Positions 11,761-22,869 of a DNA stretch of 64,000 bases are shown here, one piece after another. The stretch lies in assembly GCA_947685225.1 (NCBI GenBank), contig CANTUV010000024.1:54650001-54714000 (forward strand), written 5' to 3'. Within the stretch, counting starts at the first letter, position 1; each line of letters begins with the position of its first letter. A program made the translations under genes and the position numbers. The notes beneath the pieces are model-generated. The model saw only the letters and a program-made list of their open reading frames with translations, did not search any database and was not told the origin of the DNA. This DNA comes from Garcia nutans (taxonomy: Eukaryota > Streptophyta > Magnoliopsida > Malpighiales > Euphorbiaceae).

Positions 11761-13000
11761 ATTCTCTATTTGTCCCCAAATAAAGTTAAAATCAAAGCAA
11801 ACTAAACATGATAAATTTCATCATGTTCAAGAGTTATAAGGATGTATCAAGACTCTCATTTTATTAGATCCATAATCATTATCAAATCAAGAACAATCAG
11901 TACTCAAGCAATTTAATGGCCAATCCATACATACCAAAAAATTGTCACTCCCTCACAAGACCTCTTAAGTATTTAATCAGGTAATGTTTAAGCTCTCAAC
12001 AATCAATGAAAGATTATCTCTATAGGCTTGCTTATCAATCAAATATCCACAACCTAATTACAATCAAGCATCAATCATAAGGTCTTTCATCGGGTTGTAA
12101 TGGGGCTAAGGTAAAGGCATGACATTTAGGAAATGTGAACTTATTCATTAAGTTCAAAAGCACTTCAAGAATGAAGTAACTGATCAAATGTATAACCCAA
12201 CAATCCCAAAACACCTTCCACTCACCTATCCCTTGATATTAAAGAGCTTTTCAAGAGAACTCACTTATTAAATCTTGCAATGATTATTCCCAAACTTATT
12301 CCAACCCTATGAAAAAGAACTTCTTCTATTATTTTGATTTTTCTCTCTTTTTTATTTTTTATTTTTTTATTTTTTTAAAAATAGGGTTTGCAACTAAAGA
12401 AGATAATAATTTGTAATTTTGAACCCACTAAATTTAATCCCACATTTTATTTAACACAACACTTAATCATAAACGCTCTTAAAATGCTCTTGACCTAATG
12501 CAAGGGTAATAGTTAAAACAACAAGGTTCAAACTAATGGTGTTGTGAAAAAGAAAGAAAAGGAAAAATGAAATAAGTTCAAAATTGGCTAACTAAGGTCG
12601 GATATAAGGTTGGTCCTTTTAAGCCAAAATGGGTTCACCTAATTGCCTTAATCATATTGATGCTTAATTGAAATTTTTATGTAGTCTCAAAAAGCATGTC
12701 AAAGCAAGTTCTAGCAATTCATCAATCAAAGATGTTTACACACAATAAAGAATAATAAGTTGATGGCTCAATTCCTCACTAGTTTAAAGGTGATGCAAAG
12801 AATAACCATCAAAATTGACAATAAGTACCAATCCTAATCAATTATCAAATTCATGCTTTAAAAATTCAAAAGTCATCTATCAACAATCTTATAACAATTG
12901 AACTTTTCAAAATTCATTTATTCAAAGAAAAACATTAACTATTAAAAAAAAGAAAAGTTAAAAGTAAAAACACAAACTGCACCCTACACTTAAAGATTCA
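11761..13000 (-). other. Athila 3' internal noncoding region
   Basis: AT-rich, no ORF supported. It lies between the polypurine tract and the RT remnant. The minus-strand words near 12975-13020 (caatgtgaatctttaagtgt, gtagggtgcag) lie where Athila elements keep their 3' non-coding part. No env-like ORF can be recognised. Confidence 0.5.
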
Positions 13001-13034
13001 CATTGTCCCCAATGTGAGCTTGCATAAATAAAAA

Positions 13035-13320
13035 AAGAGTTCAGATGAACCCTAATTTCCATCTTTCCCATATGCAATATAAAGTGCTCCTTCCATCCTT
13101 AATGAATTTGTCACCCATGTTTGAAAAGATGAATAGCGTGCAACTCCGAAAGGTACCCAGTGTATTGCAAAGCTGAAATAGCATCCTTGGAAGAGCAAAT
13201 GTCAAAAGGGAGCATGTGAAGGTTGTCTTGCGGTGTTCCTCCAATGCTATAGGAACTTGGTAAAATCCTTTTTCAGTCTACAACATGGTTATATCCATTT
13301 TTTGCTCCTCCTCACCACCG
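13035..13320 (-). pseudogene. Athila reverse transcriptase remnant
   Basis: Minus-strand reading contains EEHRKTTFTCSLLTFALPRM, FQLCNTLGTFRSC and IFSNMGDKFI, which match the palm segment of Athila-type RT (family pattern EKTTFTCPFGTFAYRRMPFGLCN). Immediately upstream a frame reads QVPIAL, also RT-like. Only about 90 residues remain. The Asp-Asp motif that should follow the MGDKFI block is destroyed (KDGRSTLYC). It is part of the element bounded by the LTRs at 11213 and 14619. Confidence 0.75.
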
Positions 13321-13980
13321 ACAGTGGAAGAGATGATCATTGGTTGCATATTGTTCTCTCCAACCAAAACACATGTCAAAAGTTTTTGGGTCTTTGTAGG
13401 TTCAACCAAGTTTAGTTGAATCTCTTTCTCAACCACTTTAGCAATCTGAAGTCTCCTCTCAACAACCTCACCATTTAAGATTAATTTGCTCTCCTCAATT
13501 TATGAATTAAAAATTTTAGGCTCTACTTCCAAGGTCATGGCCATCTCAAGCTCATCTTCACTATCTTCACTAACTTATTTGGAGGGCATGTCCTAGAGTT
13601 CAGAAAGTTGCATACCTTGCTTCTCATCCTTCAATCTACTTGGGAATGGAATTGGTGGCATATAAAGATTTGGAGGCTCATGCAATTTTGGTGAAGTTAA
13701 TGCTTCCAAATTCTCCTCCTCCTTTGATTGACTTGGCTCCTCTGTGTTGGGTTTTATCTACTCGCCATTTTCTTCTTGATTAGTATTTGCATCAAAGAAA
13801 TCACAAACTTTGTTATATATTACCCTTTTCACTCCTCAAAATTGTGATTGCATTGGCTTGCTCTAATTGGTTAAGAAATTCCATTTTTAGGTGTGCTTAG
13901 AGTTTATTTGCCAGTTGCCCAACTTGAGTTTCCACCTTCTTCAATGATACCTCAAAAGAATCAAACCTCTTATTACTCCC
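13321..13980 (-). pseudogene. Collapsed Athila gag/pol junction
   Basis: Fragmentary minus-strand readings such as GEVVERRLQIAKVVEKE and the acidic/Ser-rich stretch around 13530-13750 look like gag-protease linker sequence with stops and shifts. The distance between gag and RT is far too short for a complete protease and RT start, so a large deletion lies here. No exact breakpoint can be placed by eye. Confidence 0.5.
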
Positions 13981-13982
13981 TT

Positions 13983-14118
13983 CCTGATTTTGTGTGCTAA
14001 TTTGAAGGAAAGCATTCATATTATCTTCCACTGTGGGTTTCTAGAATTGATCTTGATTTTGTGCGCTAATTTGAATAAAGGCATTCAAATTATCTTCCAA
14101 AGTGGGTTTCTTGAATTG
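13983..14118. repeat. Tandem duplication within Athila gag
   Basis: Two successive copies of a roughly 70-base unit containing gattttgtgygctaatttga, aagcattcatattatcttcc and gtgggtttctWgaattgatc. On the coding strand each unit reads approximately KPTVEDNMNAFLQIS, so the protein carries a duplicated segment. Confidence 0.8.
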
Positions 14119-14535
14119 ATCATAATTTGAAAATTATCCTTGAAGTAAGAATTCTTTGATAAGGTTGAAAAAATTATTGAGGTGGAATTTGTTGTTGATT
14201 TTCCCAAGAAAAATTTGGGTAGTTTCTCCAACTTGGATTATAAGGATCAAAATACGGGTCATTTCTACCCCTTGGCTAGAAACTTTCAAAGGCATATTCT
14301 TCCTCTTGCCTCTCTTGGTATTGTTCAAAACCAAATGAACACATGTTTTCACTATGTCCTGCAATGCCACATGCTAGACATACTTCTTGACTAGGCATAA
14401 GTGCTCTTCCTCTTGCATTTAGCATCTTAAGTTGAATTGTTAATTCTGCTAATTGCCATGCCATTTCAGAATTAGCATTCGCATCATAAACTCCCTCGTG
14501 CCTTGAGAACTGCATCTTTATAATAAACACATAGT
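14119..14535 (-). pseudogene. Athila gag C-terminus with zinc knuckle
   Basis: Minus-strand ORF 14276-14530 reads HEGVYDANANSEMAWQLAEL, then the knuckle CLACGIAGHSENMC (C-x2-C-x4-H-x4-C, complete), then an acidic tail. The ANSEMAxQxAEL word also occurs at the end of the Athila gag at 63900-64000, which ties both elements to one family. The N-terminal capsid part of gag is absent: the primer site is only 60 bases upstream, so an internal deletion removed it. Confidence 0.8.
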
Positions 14536-14594
14536 AATTAAAAAATGAAACACTTAAACAATAAAAATAATCAAATTGCTAACAACAATTGCCT

Positions 14595-14612
14595 TCCCCA
14601 GTAGCGTTGCCA
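14595..14612 (-). promoter_or_regulatory. Athila primer-binding site
   Basis: Minus strand reads TGGCAACGCTACTGGGGA, a diverged form of the site TGGCGCCGCTGCCGGGGA at 63048, which is complementary to an Asp-tRNA 3' end as usual for Athila. It lies six bases inside the LTR end at 14619. Confidence 0.75.
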
Positions 14613-14618
14613 AAAACT

Positions 14619-16476
14619 TGTTGCACTCAACTAAATACTACTACAAGCGACACTCACAAGTATACGAGGTAATTATAGCAACGGTGATCACCCCAAGGTC
14701 ATCTCACAAGGAAGGAATTGTTTTACAATAGTTTGATTAGCAAAAAATTTAAAAACAAGAGTGTGATGTTTGAAATAGTGTTGAAAAGTAATTAAAATTA
14801 AAAGGAATGTGTGTAATGGTTATTCAAGATTATTTCAATTCTAGGAATGGTGCCTAGAGATGTAGATCAATTTAATCAAAGCTTAATTCTCAAATTATCC
14901 ATTAATATGACCTTGTATTTTAATTTGTTCCCTGAGTTTAATTAGTAATTACCAATTCATTAGTTTTCACATTCATGAATTAACAACAACCAATTGTTTT
15001 GAAATTGCAAATTAATAAAACCCTAGAACTTATATTTCTAATTCATTCTTAGGGTAGTTGAATGCATAATTCCAATATCAAATTTCACCTCTCAGTCCTT
15101 CATTCAATATCTAGAGATCAATAGGTAGCTAATCTATCAACCTAACATTAAATCCAATGCAATCAACCAACAACAAGGTATATTAATGGAAATATCAAAT
15201 CAAGTCATTCAATCAAATCTACTACAAACCCTAGGCATGAGTAATTTAACTCATCATCATCAATTTAAAACAAATATTCATCTCAATATAAATAAAATCA
15301 CAATTGTACATTGAAATATTAATGTTCTTAACAAACAATAACAATCTAGAAATGAATTAAAAGAGAGAATATAAAAACCCCTTTGAAGATGCTAAGAGTT
15401 GAACTTTTAGTCTTCATCCTAGCTCCACCATGAATTTGATGAAGAACTAACAAGCCTTCTTCAATCAATGGTTCTCCTCTTGAAAGATGGAATGGTCACT
15501 CTCTCAAGCCCCTAACTCCTCAATCAAGCTTTCTTCAAACCCTAACCTTTACAAGAGCTTGCTCACCCAATTTTATCCCTAAAAATGTTAAGAATCTTGT
15601 TTATGGAAGATGAAGATGAAGGTGATGTTCATGATCTCTCTCAAGACTAAGAACAAGAACATGAACCAAAGGAACCCCCCCCCCCCCCAAGAGAACTCCC
15701 AACATGTATATGTATATCTATTCCCTTTTTTTTTTCTTAAGACATAAAGCATGTCTTCTAACTCACACACTCCCCTTTGTCTCCGAATTATTTCATTATT
15801 TAAATTTTCATCCCATCAATTAGGCAACCTTTTTCTTCTTTTAATATCTCTTTTTTAAAAGATAGCACTTGTTGTCTCCCACTTTGTCCACCATTTCATG
15901 TAAAAGAATTGAAAGAATTCTCATAAGACAAGGCCAAGTCATAAGTGACTTAGTCGTGTCACTCAATTTCTTATGGACACGGCCAAGCCATGTGACTATG
16001 TCCATGGCTGCCTCAATACCTTCTTCATTTTCCAAGTGGGACATGACCAAGGCCTTGGCCATGTCTCTTGAGTGTGTTCTCTACTATTTGCTTTGCTCTT
16101 CATATGGGACACGGCCAAGGCCTTAGCCGTGTCTCTTGGGTGTGTTCACTTCTGCATTTCCTCCTTGCTTCTCCTTTGCTTTGCTCATTTGGTGGGACAC
16201 GGCCAAGGCCTTGGCCGTGTCTTTTACTTTTGTCAAGCTCTGCCAAATTTTCCTGCCTCTTTCCTTGGATGAGGGACACGACCAAGCCATGAAGTGTCTT
16301 GGTCATGTCTCATATTTTTCCACCTTAATAATCCATCAAATTGAATTAAAGCTCCATCGTTTTGTTCTTCATCCTGGATCAAATACTTTAAACAAACTTT
16401 AAATACAAATTAAAAGAAAAATCAATCAAAAGCCTATAAAATTATACTTATAATAAATACGCAAATGATCAAAACA
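14619..16476 (-). mobile_element. Athila-type 5' LTR, complete
   Basis: About 1858 bases, from TGTTGCACTCAAC (inner end, plus-strand view) to ...CAAATGATCAAAACA (outer end). It aligns with the LTR at 61175-63041 in reverse complement. It contains a palindrome-rich cassette at 15925-16310 with a perfect 26-base palindrome at 16196-16221. A C-run occurs at 15667-15679. Paired with the truncated LTR at 11213. Confidence 0.85.
16196..16221. repeat. Perfect 26-bp palindrome in the Athila LTR
   Basis: GACAC + GGCCAAGGCCTTGGCC + GTGTC is its own reverse complement. Imperfect versions lie at 16040-16064, 16108-16134 and 15972-15986, and in the sister LTRs at 11280-11470 and 61340-61740. Confidence 0.95.
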
Positions 16477-16485
16477 AGTCGCCAC
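16477..16485 (-). other. Nine-base remnant of a Tat/Ogre primer site
   Basis: AGTCGCCAC reads GTGGCGACT on the minus strand, the first bases after the LTR in this family (compare GTGGTGACTCC at 36708). The internal region is otherwise absent because Athila sequence begins at 16476. Confidence 0.55.
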
Positions 16486-17074
16486 TGTGAGCGGGGAATT
16501 TTGCACCCAATCCAATGTGGAATGATTCTTACGACTTCAGCACTGTTAGGCTCAGGGCCTTAGAGAACAGGGTCCTAAACTCGGAGAAAATAGAGTAACC
16601 ACCCGGACGGGCCAGGAAAAAAGAAAGGGGTGGATGACTCGATTCCTAAGGAATCCCTAACCCCCTAATGGGTTTGAAATGTTGGGTACATGTGGGGAAG
16701 GTGATAATGACCCAGCACCCTCACAACGAACGATTCATTGGAACCGGCCTCCTTTTCAGGTCTAAATTTTATAGAATTCTTAATTATTATGATATAATCC
16801 ATACTACATAAAATAATTAAAATAAAAGCATCATTGTATTAAAATCAAAGTAATGTTCAAATAAAAAAAATAAATGGACACCCATACGAGGATGGAAACA
16901 TGTCCTTATATCGTCCAATGTCTAAAACTAAATAGGATACCCACCAAAAGGTGGAAACATGTCCTTTACATTAATCCCAAAATATGAAAATAATTTAAAT
17001 TACATGAAGCTTAACTAATGAGGTACCCACAAAGTGGAGACATACCTCTTACATTACTAATACCAAGATAAACA

Positions 17075-17139
<65 letters not shown>

Positions 17140-18546
17140 GAAAACATCCTTCCATGATAAATTAAAAAAATGAAACATTGAAATCAAATAAATCAATCAT
17201 CAAAACATATAATACATTACATAATCAAATCTAAAACTAAATAAAGCAATAAATGTATAAGTTTAGGGTTTACATCTTAAATTAGGGTTTTAGAATTTTA
17301 ATAACTAAATTAGGGTTTTAAATAAAGGAAGTTAAACACAAAGACTTAGAATACACAAATAAATATTGACCCCTTCGACAAGCCCATACGGTGGTCCCGC
17401 TCTCTCGAGTTACACAAATACATATTTTTTTTACTGTGACATTTAAGGGCTTAAAGAAAACTATTTTAAAACTTAAGACGACTTCAGTATTGATTTTTTT
17501 AGACTATTGGAATTTTAAAACCGATTTTAACAATACATTTCGAAAATCAATGAAATTGTTTAATGTAGTTTGATGAATGATCAACACAGAAACACATCCA
17601 AATGAATTATGGATTCATGGCTACTGCATATAAATGAAATAGCATGGCAGGACATGGCTACTGCATATCTGTATCAATGAAATAATGAAACAAGGCAATG
17701 ACTACTGGATATTTTAATTAATGAAATAATCAAAGCAAATAATGGAACAAAAATGAAAATAAAATAATGAAAAGGAATAATTGAATTACTCTAATCTTAA
17801 AAACAATTTAAATGAAATATTGCAAACCTCCATCGTAGGTTCCACCAATATTTAAGCTTGTAAATCTTGGTTGAAACAAGTTGAAAACAGACGTATAGCA
17901 CTGCCTTCCAGTTTGATAGTTTTGATGTTTTTGTTCCCTGCTCTCTCAAGTTGCTAGGGTTTTCTATCCATTGTTTCCTTTTTAACTGTTGCTGCTTCCT
18001 TTGTTCTCCCCGCTTCTTAATTCACAATTGCTGATCAATTTTTCCCCCATTGCTAATGTATTCAAGCTTATTATTTATAGGCAAAATCATGCTTAGCCTA
18101 AACCTAATTTTCCTAACCCAAGACATTAAAGGATTCTAATTTAATTAGGAAACCCAAAAATGCTTCAGAAATCAAATTCCATTTTTTCTATCCGAATCGA
18201 AATGGGCCAAGGCCATCTCAATTTGGATTTGGTGTGCCAAATCGATATGAGCCTTTGGCTCATGTCAATTTTAGCCACCAAATTGACATGAGCCTTGGCT
18301 CATGTCTATTTTGGCCCTCCAGGTCGACATGAACCATGGTTCAAGTCACTTGGGACCCTACTGACTTAGAACCAGTCTAAAAATACTTTAATCAGATCGA
18401 ATAATTGAATTTATGCCTTCTTAACTCAAACCAACTTATTTAAAAATTATAAACAAGGTTTAAATCTTTTAAAAGTCAGATCAAACTTATTTTGGCATTC
18501 TTAAATTAGGATTGTACTAAATTGGGGTCAAAATTAAGGGTCTACA
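16486..18546 (-). mobile_element. Tat/Ogre-type LTR, complete (2061 bp)
   Basis: Plus-strand view begins TGTGAGCGGGGAATTTTGC and ends AATTAAGGGTCTACA. On the minus strand it starts TGTAGACCCTTAATTTTGAC, as at 34662. TATA-like TATAAATAA lies near 18071-18080 (minus). An upstream cassette of palindromic words (GAGCC..GGCTC) occupies 18185-18355. The three leader stem-loops are at 16876-16905, 16935-16964 and 17020-17048. The ORF run at 17011-17196 is only the AAT microsatellite. Confidence 0.88.
17075..17136. repeat. (AAT)n microsatellite
   Basis: About 20 uninterrupted AAT units within the LTR. On the minus strand this creates an artefactual poly-Leu ORF. Confidence 0.97.
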
Positions 18547-18549
18547 ATT

Positions 18550-21500
18550 TGTTCAATTGTAGGCTATTGTGGAAGAGAAGTTTGATTATGCCTTGTCTCT
18601 TTGGCCAGGAGATGCTTATGATTGGTGGAAGACTAATCTTGATGGATTGGGGCAACCCCCAATTTTGACATATGATGATTTTCTAAGGGAGTTTGGGAAG
18701 AAATGTATCCCTCGGGAGTATAAAGATAAGAAGGAGGAGTTTCTTAACTTGAAATAAGGAGATAAGATAATTGATGAGTATGAAAAAGAATTTCTTCACT
18801 TGAGTAAGTATGCAGGTGGTATTTTAATAGATGAGGTGGACCGATGTAGAAGATTTGAAGAAGGGTTGAAACCATCTATTATGTGTCAAGTGGTAGCGGT
18901 TCACTATGATGACTTTTCCAAGATGGTAGCAACTGCATGGAATGTTGAGAAAGCTCAAGGGCTTGTAGTTGCACTAAGGACATAAGAAAGTAGAGTTAGA
19001 AAGCTTCGATATAGATGGGTTCCTCATCTTTAAAGAGAGGCAGAGGTGGTTATCCTCAAAGATTTAGCTAGGGATAATTTGGCATATTACAGCAGTAGAA
19101 GCAGAGACCTGCAGCCTCGGTAGCTAGCACACCAACTTCAGGTTCTCGTAGGTTTCCACCACCTACCTGTGTACAGTGTGGTCGAATGCATAGAGGAGCT
19201 TGTTGGGAGCTGATTTCAGAGGTTGTTATAGGTGTGGATCTTTAAATCATTTGGTTAGAGATTATCCAGAGCCATTGGATGGGAGATCAGTTGATATAGC
19301 AGGATCCAGACAGAGTAGTAGAGGAGGTAGAGGAAATCGAGGAGGTAGTAGAGGTGGTAGATTTGTGGCTGCTAGAGAGGAGATTCAACATCTATGAGCA
19401 GGCCAAAGGGGACTAGAGTTGTTCAGAGAGTTTATATGATGTAGAAGGAATTGGATGCTTCAGATGTCATAGTTGGTACATTTTCCTTATTTGGTACCCT
19501 TATGCATGCATTGATAGATCCTAGATCTACCCATTCATATATTAGTGCATCATCTTTGCCTGTGAGTGGTGTGAATTATCAATCTTTGGGATTTAATGTG
19601 TTGGTGACTAATCCCTTAGGACATAGTGTGGTAGTTAGTAAAGTTTATCGAGATAGCCCAGTCATGGAGCAAGAAGATGAATTTCTTGGTAATTTGATTG
19701 AGATGTTCTTTAGGGAGTATGATCTTATTTTAGGTATGGACTGGTTGTTTATGCATAAAGCTATAGTTGATTATCAGTAGAAGAATGTTACTCTAAGAAC
19801 ACTTAAGGGAAAGGAAGTGGTAGTGAGATGTGAGTCAAGGCACCTTTTTTCTACTTTCATTTTTACAGTGGCTACTAGAAGGATGATGAGGAAGGAGTGT
19901 GAGACCTATTTGGAACATGTGGTTGATACTAGAGCAGAGAAGTCTAAGCTTGATAGTATTCCTACAATGGCTGAATTTTCAAATGTATTCCCATATGAGT
20001 TACCAAGATTACCTTCGGTGAGAGAGGTGGAGTTTGGTATCAATGTGATGCCCTGTACCACTCTTATCTTTATAACCCCTTATTGAATGGCACCAGCAGA
20101 GTTTAAGGAGTTGAAGGTGCAATTACAAGAATTGCTGGACAAAGAATTTATACGTCCTAGTGTTTCACCTTGGGGAGCACCTGTTTTTTTTGTCAAAAAG
20201 AAGGATGGTACCTTGAGATTATGTATAGATTATCGACAATTGAATAAGGTAACCATCAAGAATAAATATCCATTACCTCATATTGACGATCTCTTTGATT
20301 AATTAAAAGGAGCAGCTGTGTTTTCTAAAATTGATTTGAGATTAGGGTATCACCAGTTGAAAGTGAAAGAGGTAGATGTACCTAAGACCACTTTTCATAC
20401 GAGGTATGGACATTATGAATTTCTTGTGATGCCTTTTGGGTTGACAAATGCACCAACAGCTTTCATTGATCTAATGAATCAAATTTTCTGACCTTATTTG
20501 GATCAATTTGTAGTGGTGTTTATTGATGATATTTTGGTGTATTCGCGTTGTAAGGAGGATCATGATAGACACTTACAGATTGTATTGCAGACATTAAGGG
20601 AGAAGCAATTATTTGCAAAATTATCCAAGTGTGAATATTAGCTACATCAAGTAACTTTCCTTAGGCATGTTATTTCTACAAAAGGGATTAGAGTAGACCC
20701 AAGTAAAGTTGAGGTGATCTTGAATTGGAGTCCACCTAAAAATGTCACAGAAGTGAAGAGTTTTCTAGGATTGGTAGGTTATTACCATTGATTTGTAAAG
20801 GGATTCTCCATGATAGCCATGCCACTCACTAAATTACTTCAAAAAGGGGCAAAATTTGTATGGATAGACAAATGTCAAATGAGTTTTGAATAGTTAAGGG
20901 ATATGTTGATTCAGGCTCCTATTCCTACTTTACCTATAGAAAGCAAACAATATGTGATATATAGTTATGCATCGCATAATGGTTTAGGCTATGTATTGAT
21001 GTAAGAGGGTAGAGTTATTGCCTATGCCTCTAGACAGTTAAAACCACTTGAGTTGAACTACCCGACCCATGATCTAGTGTTGGCAACTATAGTGTTTGCA
21101 TTAAAGATTTGGCGATATTATTGATATGGGAAAAAATATTTTATCTATACATATCATAAAAGTTTGAAGCATTTGGGTGTATGAAAAGAGTTAAATCTTT
21201 GGCAAAGGCAATGGTTGGAATTGATCAAAGATTATGATTGTTTGATTGATTACCATTCGCAAGGATAATATAGTTGCAGATGCTTTGAGTCGGAAGTCCA
21301 TGGCAGGATTGTTGTTGGTTGAATTGAGAACCTTACATGCTAGATTTGAAGTTGGAAATGATGGCGTACTTTTGGCACAATTGCAAGTTAAGCCATTACT
21401 CTTAGAGCAAATTAAAGAAACACAAAGAGAAGATGCAAAGATCTAAAAAATTATGCAAGATTGCCTTAAGGGGGACAGTGGAGACTTTCAAATTAGAGAT

Positions 21501-22825
21501 GATGGTAATGTGAGATATGGAACATGATTTTGTGTACCAGAAGATGTAGAATTAAGGAAGAAAATTTTAAAAAAGGAACATCAATCAGCTTATGCTATGC
21601 ACTCTGGGAGTACTTAAATGTATCAAGATTTTAAACAATATTACTGATGGAAGGGTATGAAAAGAGATATAGCATAATTTATATCTAAGTGTCTCACTTG
21701 TCAGAGGATAAAAGCTGAACACCAAGTTCCTTCGGGATTGCTGCAACCATTACCGGTGCCTGAATGGAAATGGGATAGAGTAACTATGGATTTTGTTATT
21801 AGATTACTTCTAACCCAGAGAAAACATGATGCAATTTGGGTAATTGTGGATAGAATGACAAAGTCGGCTCACTTCTTACCAGCGAGGATGGACTACTTCC
21901 TTGATAAATTGGCAAAAATTTATATTAGTGAAATTGTAAGACTACATGGAATTCCAATTTCATTTGTGTTATCGAGATCCCAGATTCACCTCAAGATTTT
22001 GGAAGAGTTTCAAAGTGCATTGGGTACTCAATTACATTTTAGTACTGCCTTTCATCCCTGGACTGATGGCCATTTTGAAAGGGTGATATTAGTATTAGAG
22101 TATATGCTGAGAAGTTGTGTTATTGATTTTGTTGGCAGTTGGGATAAATACTTATCGTTAGTTGAATTTGCATATAATAATAGCGACCAATCTAGTATTG
22201 GTATGTCACCGTATGAAGCTCTATATGGGAGGAAATATAGAATGCCTTTATGTTAGGATGACATTTGAGAAAGGAAGATAATAGGTCCTGAATTGATTAA
22301 AGAAACAGAAGAGAAAGTGAAAATAATTCAGGATCAGCTAAAAGCATCATCAGACCTACAAAATCTTATTCTAATTTAAAGAGAAAAGATATAGAATTTA
22401 AAGTAGGCGACAAAGTGTTTTTAAAAATGTCTCCATGGAAGAAGGTGTTAAAATTTGGAAGAAAAGGAAAACTAAGTCCACATTTTATTAGCCCTTATGA
22501 AGTTTTAGAAAGAGTTGGACCAGTTGTCTATAGATTAGCATTGCCACCGAAGTTGGATAGAATTCACAATGTATTTCATCTTTCTATGCTACGAAGATAT
22601 AGGTCAGATCCATCTCATGTATTGTCAGTTGAATCTATTGAGGTGAATCCAAACCTAAGTTATGAAGAATAACCTGTAGCAATCTTGGCACAAGAAGTAA
22701 AGGAGCTAAGAAATAAGAAAGTGCCTATGGTGAAGGTTTTATAGAGGAATCACACAACGGAAGAGGCTACTTGGGAGAGTGAACAAGTCATACGGATCCA
22801 ATACCCACAATTGTTTCAGAACTAA
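18550..22825 (+). pseudogene. Chromovirus gag-pol, degenerate
   Basis: Plus-strand gag-pol remnant, collinear with the intact copy at 41020-45672. Gag starts mid-domain because the Tat/Ogre LTR abuts it (EEKFDYALSLWPGDAYDWWK at 18570). The zinc knuckle at 19224-19265 has lost its last Cys (CYRCGSLNHLVRDY). The protease motif is DPRS instead of DPGS near 19517. RT from 20087 keeps FIDDILVYS at 20519-20545. RNase H follows (YSYASHNGLG, catalytic Asp lost). The integrase HHCC region is at 21580-21710, and the core at 21738-22256 has the second Asp motif altered (VLSRSQ for VSDRDP). The chromodomain-like tail ends at 22825 (PQLFQN). Many in-frame stops make it inactive. Confidence 0.92.
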
Positions 22826-22855
22826 TTGCAACTAATTTTGGGGATGAAATTAATT

Positions 22856-22868
22856 AAGGGGGAGAGAA
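22856..22868 (+). promoter_or_regulatory. Polypurine tract
   Basis: AAGGGGGAGAGAA directly before the 3' LTR start TGTAATGCC, the same layout as the tract beside 40972 in the intact element. Confidence 0.8.
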
Positions 22869-22869
22869 T

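Noticed and set aside
17011..17196. Leucine-rich hydrophobic ORF resembling a membrane segment
   Set aside because: The poly-Leu is the AAT microsatellite read backwards.
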